Below are positions 18,799 through 26,176 of a DNA stretch of 64,000 bases, piece by piece. Position numbers and translations under genes: made by a program. The stretch lies in contig JAHBUW010000009.1 in assembly GCA_019637875.1 (NCBI GenBank), forward strand, positions 1 through 64,000. The letters run 5' to 3'. This DNA comes from Pseudobdellovibrionaceae bacterium. GTDB taxonomy: Bacteria > Bdellovibrionota > Bdellovibrionia > Bdellovibrionales > Bdellovibrionaceae. Under the pieces are notes generated by a model. The model saw nothing but the letters and a program-made list of their open reading frames with translations. It ran no database searches and was not told the DNA's origin. Within the stretch, counting starts at the first letter, position 1; each line of letters starts with the position of its first letter.

Positions 18799-19497
18799 CT
18801 AATCGACGCGCATCCAAAGGCGGTCCGTGCGCACCGAGGGCGGCCACTTCGCTTTCGAGCCCGCCCAGTCCAGGGACAGCCAGATCAAAAACACGCGGCC
18901 CTCGATCCGCTCGAGCGGGACCGAGCCCCAGTACCTGGAGTCATCGCTCGAATCACGGTTGTCGCCGAGAAGGAAAACCTGTCCCTGGGGCACCAAAATC
19001 GGCCCGAAATCCTGGCGGACCGCGTTCCGCTTGAGCAGAACCTCGCGGGCTCCCTCCGTGGCCATCTCACGGTAAACGTCGAGACCGTCAAAACCGGGAA
19101 GGTCGCGGATCAGTGACGCGTCCCCGGGCTCGTACTTCATTTGCACGCCGTTCACTTCGAGCCGACCCGCTTTGATCTGCACCAGATCACCCGGCAGCCC
19201 GATGACGCGCTTCACATAGTTCACGCGTGGTTGATCCGGAAAGGTGAAAACGACCACTTGGCCACGGCGGGGGGCCTCGATGCCCACTTTGATTTGCGTC
19301 AGCGGAATTTTCAGGCCGTAAGGAAGTTTGTAACTGAAAATGAAGTCACCCGGCTTGAGCACCGGCGCCATCGTGCTGGTCGGGACACGGTAGCCCGAAA
19401 CGACGAACGTGCGCACGACCAGCGCGAGCAGCACGGCGATCAAAATGCTTTCGACGTAGTCCTGCCAACGGCGCAGGCCTGGAGAGTTCTTCTTCAC
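18799..19497 (-). CDS. lepB: Signal peptidase I paralogue with Thr at the nucleophile position
   Basis: The 232-aa protein has one membrane helix (residues 17-34) and an S26 signal peptidase fold. The general-base Lys is present (NYVKRVIGLPGDLVQI, K96), as are boxes D/E (LLGDNRDSSDDSRYWGSVP). Where active enzymes have PSGSMxP, this one reads VPTSTMAP (residues 38-45), so Thr42 (codon 19372-19374) replaces the catalytic Ser. The paralogues at 19505 and 20256 keep Ser. It may be a slow enzyme, an enzyme with altered substrate range, or a non-catalytic partner. It lies 7 bases downstream of the second copy. Confidence 0.9.
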   Translation of the reverse strand: MKKNSPGLRRWQDYVESILIAVLLALVVRTFVVSGYRVPTSTMAPVLKPGDFIFSYKLPYGLKIPLTQIKVGIEAPRRGQVVVFTFPDQPRVNYVKRVIGLPGDLVQIKAGRLEVNGVQMKYEPGDASLIRDLPGFDGLDVYREMATEGAREVLLKRNAVRQDFGPILVPQGQVFLLGDNRDSSDDSRYWGSVPLERIEGRVFLIWLSLDWAGSKAKWPPSVRTDRLWMRVD

Positions 19498-19504
19498 ACG
19501 TTGT

Positions 19505-20248
19505 TTAGTCTACGCGCTCATGAATGGATGTCAAAAGGCGGGTCCAGCGAATCGTTTCTGGATCGCAAACGAAAGGCGCCGTCGCCAGCGTGTCCCGGCA
19601 CGCGAGCCAAATGAAAGATGCACGTCCCAGGACATTGTCGCGGGGAACGAAGCCCCACACGCGCGAGTCCGCCGATTCGTCGCGGTTATCCCCCATGACA
19701 AAAAGGGAGTCGGGCGGCACCTCGAAGTCCTCGGCGGGATTCTGGATCATGTCTTCGTCCGCTTGAAAGCGCACCCAGTGGTCATTCTCGGTGAAGTATT
19801 CGTAATCGTGATCGGCGCCTTCTTCCGGCGACCGAATATCATCCGGCAAAGAGGACAGATCCGCTTTCGCCCGGCGCGCGACTTCTTTTTCGTTGATGAA
19901 AAGACGGCGACCGTCGACGCGAATGCGATCTCCGGGAAGTCCGATGACCCGCTTCACGTAAAAGACTTCGGGATTTTCCGGATAGTGAAAAACGATGACG
20001 TCGCCACGGGCGGGCGCGCGCCAAGTGACCATCCACTGCCGCGAGAACGGAACCCGAATTCCGTAAGAGAGCTTATTCACGAAAACGTGATCGTGGATCA
20101 GCAAGGTCGGAATCATCGACCCCGAAGGGATCACGTAGGGTTCGATCAACAGCCAACGACTGATGGCGATCAGAAAGATCGGCAGGAAGAAAGAAAACAG
20201 GGCCCGGGGCCATGTCGTTTTCAGGCTGGTCCCGGTCGGCGCGGACAT
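19505..20248 (-). CDS. lepB: Signal peptidase I (second copy), 247 aa
   Basis: This S26 family enzyme cleaves Sec signal peptides at the outer face of the inner membrane. It has a single N-terminal membrane segment (residues 16-36), the catalytic PSGSMIPTLL (Ser44), Lys99 in VFYVKRVIGLPGD, and VMGDNRDESADSRVWGFVP. It is most like the third copy at 20256, which starts upstream, and their spacing is 7 bases. The region between box C and box E (about residues 115-155) has an acidic insert (SSLPDDIRSPEEGADHDYEY) different from its paralogues. Confidence 0.95.
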   Translation of the reverse strand: MSAPTGTSLKTTWPRALFSFFLPIFLIAISRWLLIEPYVIPSGSMIPTLLIHDHVFVNKLSYGIRVPFSRQWMVTWRAPARGDVIVFHYPENPEVFYVKRVIGLPGDRIRVDGRRLFINEKEVARRAKADLSSLPDDIRSPEEGADHDYEYFTENDHWVRFQADEDMIQNPAEDFEVPPDSLFVMGDNRDESADSRVWGFVPRDNVLGRASFIWLACRDTLATAPFVCDPETIRWTRLLTSIHERVD

Positions 20249-20255
20249 GCGCGAC

Positions 20256-21053
20256 TCAATTCACGCCGTGGAAGAAACGGGTCCAGCGCAAGGTCAGCGG
20301 GTTACACAGGATGTTCACGACCGGCAGGGTCTCTTCGCACGAGAGCCAGACGATGCTCGCCCGCCCCAGGATCAGGTCACGGTGGAGCATGCCCCACACG
20401 CGGCTATCCGAGGAGTTGTTGCGGTTGTCGCCCATCATGAAGAAATGCTCGGCCGGCACGGTCACCGGACCATAGGTATCGAAGTTTTCGCCCTTGCGGA
20501 CCAGAATGGAGTGCTCTTTGTTTTCGAGCACTTCCGTGAAGTGCACGTAGTTTTCCAGAACGTCCTGGCGTCCGCCGTCGGTACCGAGGTCTTCGTCACG
20601 CATCCACTGCAGATCGTCGTTCGACACCGGGGGCTTGCGCTCCATGGGTTTGTCGTTGATCCACAAGACGCCGTTTTCATAGAAGATCTTATCGCCCGGA
20701 AGACCCACGATCCGCTTGATGTAGAAGATGTCGGTGTCGTTCGGATATTTGAAGACGATGACTTCGCCGCGCTGGGGTTCGTTGAAGCGGGTCATCCACT
20801 TCGAGCTGAACGGAACGCGCAGACCGTAGGTGAACTTGTTCACGAAGATGTGATCGTGGATCAAAAGCGAAGGCAGCATTGAACCCGAGGGGATCACGTA
20901 GGCTTCGAAGAAACCCCAACGGATGAACAGGGCCAGCAGAACCGCCAGCGCGATCGAGCCCCAGCCTTCTTTCCAGAAATACGCGCTCCGGATATTCCAG
21001 GTGTCCGCGTTTTTAGAGGTGTCGGTCTGAGTCTCGGTCGGTTTTTCAGCCAC
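20256..21053 (-). CDS. lepB: Signal peptidase I (first copy, after lepA), 265 aa
   Basis: This is the copy in the classical lepA-lepB position: its ATG directly abuts the lepA stop codon. A hydrophilic N-terminal tail (residues 1-28) precedes the membrane segment (33-49). The catalytic Ser58 is in PSGSMLPSLL, the Lys in FYIKRIVGLPGDKIFYENGVLWIN, and box E is MMGDNRNNSSDSRVWGML. It is likely the housekeeping enzyme. The three tandem copies suggest heavy or specialised secretion. Confidence 0.96.
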   Translation of the reverse strand: MAEKPTETQTDTSKNADTWNIRSAYFWKEGWGSIALAVLLALFIRWGFFEAYVIPSGSMLPSLLIHDHIFVNKFTYGLRVPFSSKWMTRFNEPQRGEVIVFKYPNDTDIFYIKRIVGLPGDKIFYENGVLWINDKPMERKPPVSNDDLQWMRDEDLGTDGGRQDVLENYVHFTEVLENKEHSILVRKGENFDTYGPVTVPAEHFFMMGDNRNNSSDSRVWGMLHRDLILGRASIVWLSCEETLPVVNILCNPLTLRWTRFFHGVN

Positions 21054-22853
21054 TTAATCTTCGACTTTCAGAATGGCCAAGAAGGCTTCTTGCGGGACAT
21101 CGACCGTGCCGATCTGCTTCATCCGCTTCTTTCCCTCTTTTTGGCGTTCAAGAAGTTTACGCTTCCGAGAAATATCTCCCCCGTAACACTTTGCGGTCAC
21201 GTCTTTACGCAAAGCTCCGAGAGTCTCGCGCGCGATGATCTTCGCGCCGATCGCCGCCTGAATCGCGACTTGGTACTGCTGCCGAGGAATGAGTTCTTTC
21301 ATCTTTTCCGTGAGCTTGCGACCCTTCGTCACCGCCTTCGAACGGTGGACGATCAACGAAAGCGCGTCGATGGCCTCGCCGTTGATCAAGACGTCCATTT
21401 TCGCGAGGTCGGACTCTTCGAAGTCCATGAATTCGTATTCCATCGAGGCGTAGCCTTTGGAAATCGACTTCAAGCGATCGTAGAAATCCATGACGATCTC
21501 GTTCATCGGCAGTTTGTACTCGATCATGACTTTCTTTTCGGTCACGTAATCGAGCTTCAACTGCACCCCACGCTTGTCCTCGCACATCTTGAGGATCGCG
21601 CCGATGTATTCGGTCGGCGTGTGGACCGTCATCTTCACGTAGGGCTCTTCCATCTTAAGGATTTTCGGCTCGGGCGGAAGCTGCGACGGATTGTCGAGAG
21701 TCATGTGCGTGCCGTCGGTCAAATGGACTTGGTAAACCACCGTCGGCGCCGTCGTGATGAGGTTCAAGTTGAACTCACGCTCCAGACGCTCCTGAACGAT
21801 CTCCATGTGCAAAAGCCCCAAGAAACCGCAGCGGTAGCCGAAGCCCAGGGCTTGGGATTTCTCGACTTCGAAAGTCAAAGACGAGTCGTTCAAGCAAAGT
21901 TTGTCGAGAGCGTCGCGCAGGCTTTCGTATTCGCTGGCCACCACGGGGAACAGCCCCGCGAAGACCATGGGCTTCACGCGCTGGAAGCCGGGCAAAGGCG
22001 CGGCCGCCGGCTTCTTCGAGTCGGTGACCGTATCCCCGACTTTCACGTCACGGATGTCCTTGATCCCGCAGATGATGAAGCAGACTTCGCCGGCTTCGGC
22101 GCCTTCGATCATTTGTGGGAAAGGAGCATACTTACCGATGCGCAAGATCTCGTAGTCACGATCGGTCGCCATGAACTTGATCTTGTCGCCCTTCTTGAGA
22201 CGACCTTCGACCATACGGACCAAGACGACGACGCCCTGATAAGCATCGAACCAGGAATCGAAGATCAGTCCGCGCATCGGCGCGTTCGGATCGCCCTTCG
22301 GCGGCGGTACGCGTTTCACGACGGATTCGAGAATATCGCGAATGCCGACTTTCTCTTTCGCCGACGCCTTGATGATGTTCGTGCAGTCCAGGCCGATCGT
22401 TTCTTCGATCTGCTTCGTGACCCCTTCGGGGTCCGCGGCGGGCAGGTCGATCTTGTTCAGGACGGGAATGATCTCGAGATCGTTCTCGATCGCGAGGTAA
22501 ACGTTCGCGAGGGTTTGCGCCTCGACGCCTTGACCGGCGTCGACGACCAGGATCGCGCCCTCGCAGGCGGCCAATGAGCGCGAGACTTCGTAACTGAAGT
22601 CCACGTGCCCGGGAGTATCGATCAGATTGATCTGGTAGGTTTCCCCGTCGTCGGCTTTGTAGTTCAACGAGACGGTCTGCGCCTTGATCGTGATGCCACG
22701 CTCGCGCTCCAGCTCCATATTGTCGAGGAACTGGTCTTTCTTTTCACGATCGGAAAGCGCGCCCGTTTCACCCATCAGGGCATCGGCGAGCGTCGACTTC
22801 CCGTGGTCGATATGGGCGATAATGGAGAAATTCCGGATTTTACTCTGATCCAT
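21054..22853 (-). CDS. lepA: Elongation factor 4 (LepA), ribosomal back-translocase GTPase
   Basis: The 599-aa protein has GTPase motifs [12 protein letters not shown] (G1), DTPGHVDF (G3) and NKIDLP (G4). These are followed by EF-Tu domain 2, EF-G-like domains III and V, and the LepA-specific C-terminal domain ([41 protein letters not shown]). Length matches the family. The start is preceded by AGGGGA, which lies in the descending arm of a hairpin centred on the metK stop codon, so lepA translation may depend on metK translation. Confidence 0.97.
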   Translation of the reverse strand: MDQSKIRNFSIIAHIDHGKSTLADALMGETGALSDREKKDQFLDNMELERERGITIKAQTVSLNYKADDGETYQINLIDTPGHVDFSYEVSRSLAACEGAILVVDAGQGVEAQTLANVYLAIENDLEIIPVLNKIDLPAADPEGVTKQIEETIGLDCTNIIKASAKEKVGIRDILESVVKRVPPPKGDPNAPMRGLIFDSWFDAYQGVVVLVRMVEGRLKKGDKIKFMATDRDYEILRIGKYAPFPQMIEGAEAGEVCFIICGIKDIRDVKVGDTVTDSKKPAAAPLPGFQRVKPMVFAGLFPVVASEYESLRDALDKLCLNDSSLTFEVEKSQALGFGYRCGFLGLLHMEIVQERLEREFNLNLITTAPTVVYQVHLTDGTHMTLDNPSQLPPEPKILKMEEPYVKMTVHTPTEYIGAILKMCEDKRGVQLKLDYVTEKKVMIEYKLPMNEIVMDFYDRLKSISKGYASMEYEFMDFEESDLAKMDVLINGEAIDALSLIVHRSKAVTKGRKLTEKMKELIPRQQYQVAIQAAIGAKIIARETLGALRKDVTAKCYGGDISRKRKLLERQKEGKKRMKQIGTVDVPQEAFLAILKVED

Positions 22854-22859
22854 GAGGTC

Positions 22860-22879
22860 CCCTGGCGATTACGCCAGGG
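22860..22879 (-). promoter_or_regulatory. Hairpin spanning the metK stop and the lepA ribosome-binding site
   Basis: On the minus strand CCCTGGCG-TAAT-CGCCAGGG forms a perfect 8-bp stem. The loop holds the metK stop TAA, and the 3' arm includes part of the AGGGG preceding the lepA ATG (22853). Ribosomes finishing metK would melt it, so it could couple lepA translation to metK. It has no T tail and is not a typical terminator. Confidence 0.5.
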
Positions 22880-24026
22880 TCTTTGCCGCGTCTTTGAGTT
22901 GATCGACTTTATTCAGCTTCTCCCAAGCGAACTCGGGACGACCGAAGTGACCGTAAGCCGCGGTCGGCGAGTAGATCGGCTTCAGCAGATCGTAGTCGCG
23001 CAAAATCGCGCCGGGCTTCAAATTCCAAGTCGCGCGAACGGCTTTTTCCAGTTTTTCGCTACCGACTTTCGAAGTGCCGAAATCGTTGACGTAGATTGAA
23101 ACGGGATCCGCGACGCCAATCGCGTACGCCAGCTGAACCATACACTTTTCCGCCAGGCCCGCGGCCACGACGTTCTTCGCGACGTGACGAGCGGCATAGG
23201 CTGCCGAACGGTCCACCTTCGAAGGATCTTTGCCCGAGAACGCGCCGCCACCGTGAGCGCCGTGCCCACCGTAGGTGTCGACGATGATCTTACGGCCGGT
23301 CAAACCGGCGTCACCCATCGGCCCACCGGTCACGAAACGACCCGTCGGGTTGATGAAGTACTTGGTTTTCGCGTCCAACCAGTTCGTGGGGAGCGATTTT
23401 TTGACCAGCTCTTCCATGATGAATTCTTTGATCTGGCCTTGCGATACGTCTTCCGCATGCTGGGTCGACAGAACGACCGCGTCGATCCGCTTCGCTTTGC
23501 CATCCACGTACTCGATCGTGACTTGAGACTTCGCGTCGGGGCGCAGCCAATTCACCTTGTTCGCTTTGCGCAGGCTCGCGAGGTCGCGCACCAGTTTGTG
23601 CGAAAGCGCGATCGAAGCCGGCATCAGCTCTTCAGTTTCGTTCACGGCGTAACCGAACATGATCCCTTGGTCGCCCGCGCCCTGCTCTTCCGAAAGGGTC
23701 TGCTTCACGCCCATGGCGATGTCGGGGCTTTGCGCGCCGAGCGCGACCATGACCGCACATGTGTTGTAGTCGAAACCTTTGTCCGAATGATCGTAGCCGA
23801 TTTTTTTGACGGTCTCGCGGACGATCTGCGCGACATTGATGTGGGCTTTGGTGGTCACTTCGCCGCCAACGACGACAAGTCCCGTGGTCAACATCGTTTC
23901 ACAAGCCACGCGACCCGTCGGATCTTGCGCGAGAATCGCGTCCAGAACCGCATCGCTGATTTGATCGGCCATTTTATCCGGATGGCCCTCGGAAACGGAC
24001 TCACTGGTGAACAGAAAATTCGACAT
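22869..24026 (-). CDS. metK: S-adenosylmethionine synthetase
   Basis: MetK makes SAM from methionine and ATP. The 385-aa protein has the three repeat domains with [27 protein letters not shown] at the N-terminus, [12 protein letters not shown], and [40 protein letters not shown] precedes the ATG. I found no SAM riboswitch in the 127 bases upstream, only the end of the hpf unit with a hairpin. Confidence 0.98.
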   Translation of the reverse strand: MSNFLFTSESVSEGHPDKMADQISDAVLDAILAQDPTGRVACETMLTTGLVVVGGEVTTKAHINVAQIVRETVKKIGYDHSDKGFDYNTCAVMVALGAQSPDIAMGVKQTLSEEQGAGDQGIMFGYAVNETEELMPASIALSHKLVRDLASLRKANKVNWLRPDAKSQVTIEYVDGKAKRIDAVVLSTQHAEDVSQGQIKEFIMEELVKKSLPTNWLDAKTKYFINPTGRFVTGGPMGDAGLTGRKIIVDTYGGHGAHGGGAFSGKDPSKVDRSAAYAARHVAKNVVAAGLAEKCMVQLAYAIGVADPVSIYVNDFGTSKVGSEKLEKAVRATWNLKPGAILRDYDLLKPIYSPTAAYGHFGRPEFAWEKLNKVDQLKDAAKTLA

Positions 24027-24082
24027 GAAGACTCCTCAGTATGAATCCCGTCAGAGCTATCCCATGTCCCCCCTGAATGCAA

Positions 24083-24109
24083 GAAGGCAGGGTCCTTGGC
24101 CCTGCCTTC
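24083..24109 (-). terminator. Hairpin after hpf
   Basis: GAAGGCAGGG-(7 bases)-CCCTGCCTTC is a perfect 10-bp stem located 45 bases past the hpf stop on the minus strand. The tail (TTGCATTC) is only weakly T-rich, so it could also protect the hpf 3' end. Confidence 0.65.
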
Positions 24110-24153
24110 GAAAGATGCAGTAAAAACGAGTTTGGAATGCGGCGAGTCGCCCC

Positions 24154-24528
24154 TTAGGCGCTCTTCCGGAAGGACGTCGGATCGTATTCGAGCATATCGT
24201 TGACGTTCTCCAGCTGTCCGGCACGTGAGCGCATCGGGCTCTTGTGGGTTTGCAGTTGATCTTTGCGGCGCTGAAACTGCTTTTCGAGCTTCTGCGCGGC
24301 TTGATCGACGGCGACGTAAAAGTCGGCCGCGGTCGCGGTGGCCTTGAAGTGACCCCAGGGTCCCGAAACATTGACCTCGACGTTGTAATCGTAACGGCCC
24401 ATCGAAAAGGCGACATTCCACCGGCTGTCTTTCAGCAGCAGGCGACCCACACGTTCAAATTGCTCTTGCGAGTACGCGTTGAGCGAAGTGGATACGTCGA
24501 CATGGCGATAGGTGAAGTTGAACTTCAT
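24154..24528 (-). CDS. hpf: Ribosome hibernation promoting factor (short HPF/RaiA type)
   Basis: HPF binds the 30S decoding region and shelves ribosomes in non-growing cells. The 124-aa protein shows the S30AE fold: MKFNFTYRHVDVSTSLNAYSQEQ at the start, VEVNVSGPWGHFKATATAADFYVAVDQAAQKLEKQFQRRKDQL after it. A short disordered tail follows but no long-form C-terminal dimer domain, so it is the short form. The ATG at 24528 has AAGGAG seven bases upstream; a longer frame to 24636 is not needed. It is downstream of an ACCGATAAT promoter element. Hibernation fits a predator's non-replicating phase. Confidence 0.95.
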   Translation of the reverse strand: MKFNFTYRHVDVSTSLNAYSQEQFERVGRLLLKDSRWNVAFSMGRYDYNVEVNVSGPWGHFKATATAADFYVAVDQAAQKLEKQFQRRKDQLQTHKSPMRSRAGQLENVNDMLEYDPTSFRKSA

Positions 24529-24549
24529 GCAAGCTCCTTGGTTACTTCT

Positions 24550-24558
24550 ATTATCGGT
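24550..24558 (-). promoter_or_regulatory. Candidate hpf promoter -10 element
   Basis: The minus strand reads ACCGATAAT about 22 bases before the hpf start. GATAAT is 5/6 to the sigma70 -10, while ACCGATAA is 7/8 to the sigma28 -10 (GCCGATAA). The matching -35 region (TTATCC or TTAT) is weak for both, so the sigma factor cannot be decided. Confidence 0.4.
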
Positions 24559-24605
24559 CTTTTCGGAGCCTGGATAAAGGGCCGGAAGCGAACTCCCGTG
24601 ATTTT

Positions 24606-26009
24606 TCACTCTTCGGTCAACCACTGAGCGCTGCAAGGCGAGACGGAAGAGAAGTCCGTATTGGGACGGAAGGCGCTATTGGGAATGATCTCTTCGGTGC
24701 CGTCGGGTTTCGTCCAAAAGAGCTTCAAATAGGACTGCCCCACCAACGCCGAATACTCGATCACGATCGGATAGTGATAACCCTTCGTCAGTTCGTAACC
24801 GATCGAATGCGCCTCGCGGATGGCGTTCTCGCCCTTCATCAAAAAGATGGGTTCGGATTCGATCGAAATCTTCAAAGGATCCATCCCCTGAACCCGGAAA
24901 ACGTAAACCCCGTCCGTCGGCGGAATCAGAAAGCCCGTGTAACGAACCGAGAAATTGTCAGTCGAAACCCCCGCCACCGGAGCCGAAGCCCCCCAGTTGA
25001 AATTGATGTAAGGCTCGATCTTTTCGACCCGGACGTCACGGAAATCGGTGCCTTCCGCGTACCGTGCGAAGAGCCCCCGGGAGGGATCCAGCGTGGGCGC
25101 CGTTCCGCCATCCGAAATCGGCGCGTAACCGTACATGATCCGCACCGAGTTGATGTCTCCCAGAGACAACCCCAGACGCTGCCCGATCGTGATTCCCGCG
25201 GGGACGGCCACTTTCGGCGTGATGGTGTCGGACACGAAGTCCGAGGCGAACGCATTCCGGGTGTAGTGCATGATCGAGCCAAAGTCGTAGAAGTTGTAGT
25301 TCTGGTACCCGTCCACGATCTCGAAGTTCAGCTTATACGCCGGCGCGATGTTCGAGTAGTTGATGGTGACGTAGTTGTTTCGGTCCAAGCGATTCTGCTC
25401 GTGATCGAGGCCCACGATGTGGCCGATTTCGTGCGCGACGTTCCCCGCGCCGCAGTCCGGCCCCACGTTCACGGGGTGAATGCCGTCTCCGGCCAGGAAA
25501 CCCACCGGCGCCGAGCAGCCGCTGTTCACTTTCGTGAAGCGCAGATAGTCCGACTGAGTCGTCCGCGGAATCAGGGAAATGACACCGCTCAAATTTTGAT
25601 TCCAATGCGTGATGGCGTCCGTCACCCGTTGCTTATCCGGCAGCGTGGGATCGATCTCGTAAGGAATGACCCCGTCCTTCCAGCGACCCGAGGCCGGCAC
25701 TCCGACCCCTTGCGATCCCGGAAGCGGTTGGGACGGCAAAATGCCGCCCTTCACTTTCAGCAGGCGGTCCCCGTCGACCAGAATCCAATCGTCTTCTTGC
25801 GGAATGTAATGGACTTTGCTTTGGCCGATATAGCCCACACGGTAGTCGTCTTGCCGGTATCCCGACAAATGCGTCTCGTCTTGGCGACACATCGATTGCA
25901 GATCGAGGTCATCGTCATTCGAGAATTGAAAATTACGAGAGCAGGCGTTCCCGAATCCCATAAGGACGACGATCGAGACCAGCCACACCCCTAGAACCTT
26001 GCGACTCAT
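24606..26009 (-). CDS. Secreted astacin-type zinc metalloprotease lipoprotein with C-terminal PA14 domain
   Basis: The 467-aa protein has a lipoprotein signal (GFGNACS, Cys near 23) and a propeptide-like region. The M12A catalytic domain (about 105-290) carries the full zinc site HEIGHIVGLDHEQNR (three His, Glu base) and the Met-turn SIMHYTRNAF with its Tyr. A PA14 domain (about 310-455, LFARYAEGTDFRDVRVEKIEPYINFNWG, then FSVRYTGFLIPPTDGVYVFRV) follows and probably binds carbohydrate. It would act at the cell surface on host or prey envelope or on its own adhesins. It is divergent from the prepilin-like adhesin genes, with 167 bases between them. No Shine-Dalgarno is visible; a GCCGATAC element 10 bases upstream suggests a nearly leaderless transcript. 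Confidence 0.93.
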   Translation of the reverse strand: MSRKVLGVWLVSIVVLMGFGNACSRNFQFSNDDDLDLQSMCRQDETHLSGYRQDDYRVGYIGQSKVHYIPQEDDWILVDGDRLLKVKGGILPSQPLPGSQGVGVPASGRWKDGVIPYEIDPTLPDKQRVTDAITHWNQNLSGVISLIPRTTQSDYLRFTKVNSGCSAPVGFLAGDGIHPVNVGPDCGAGNVAHEIGHIVGLDHEQNRLDRNNYVTINYSNIAPAYKLNFEIVDGYQNYNFYDFGSIMHYTRNAFASDFVSDTITPKVAVPAGITIGQRLGLSLGDINSVRIMYGYAPISDGGTAPTLDPSRGLFARYAEGTDFRDVRVEKIEPYINFNWGASAPVAGVSTDNFSVRYTGFLIPPTDGVYVFRVQGMDPLKISIESEPIFLMKGENAIREAHSIGYELTKGYHYPIVIEYSALVGQSYLKLFWTKPDGTEEIIPNSAFRPNTDFSSVSPCSAQWLTEE

Positions 26010-26018
26010 GTCTAGTTA

Positions 26019-26026
26019 GTATCGGC
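26019..26026 (-). promoter_or_regulatory. Sigma28-like -10 element before the astacin gene
   Basis: GCCGATAC matches 7/8 of the FliA -10 consensus GCCGATAA. The -35 position (TGATTTCC, 11 bases upstream) is a poor match to TAAAGTTT. The start would be about 3 bases before the ATG. Confidence 0.35.
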
Positions 26027-26125
26027 GAATTCGAGACGGAAATCATGGAAGCTCCGTCGAAAAATGTCTCGCGTTTCAAGGTGATGCGAACGTCTTAACC
26101 AAACCTTCGAAGTGGTGAAAAAAGA

Positions 26126-26152
26126 TCAAGACCTGGCCCAAACTGCCGATCT
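26126..26152 (+). promoter_or_regulatory. Sigma28 (FliA)-like promoter of the adhesin cluster
   Basis: TCAAGACC-N11-GCCGATCT has exactly the FliA spacing (consensus TAAAGTTT-N11-GCCGATAA), with 3/4 of the -35 core and 6/8 of the -10. The start would be near 26160, directly before AAGAGGAG and the GTG start at 26177. A TATTAT at 26153-26158 is an alternative sigma70 -10 without a clear -35. Confidence 0.45.
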
Positions 26153-26176
26153 ATTATTCAGCAAGAGGAGAACTCC

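Noticed and set aside
24027-24153. SAM riboswitch upstream of metK
   Set aside because: The region holds the hpf 3' hairpin and a short leader; no SAM-I, SAM-II or related core could be drawn.
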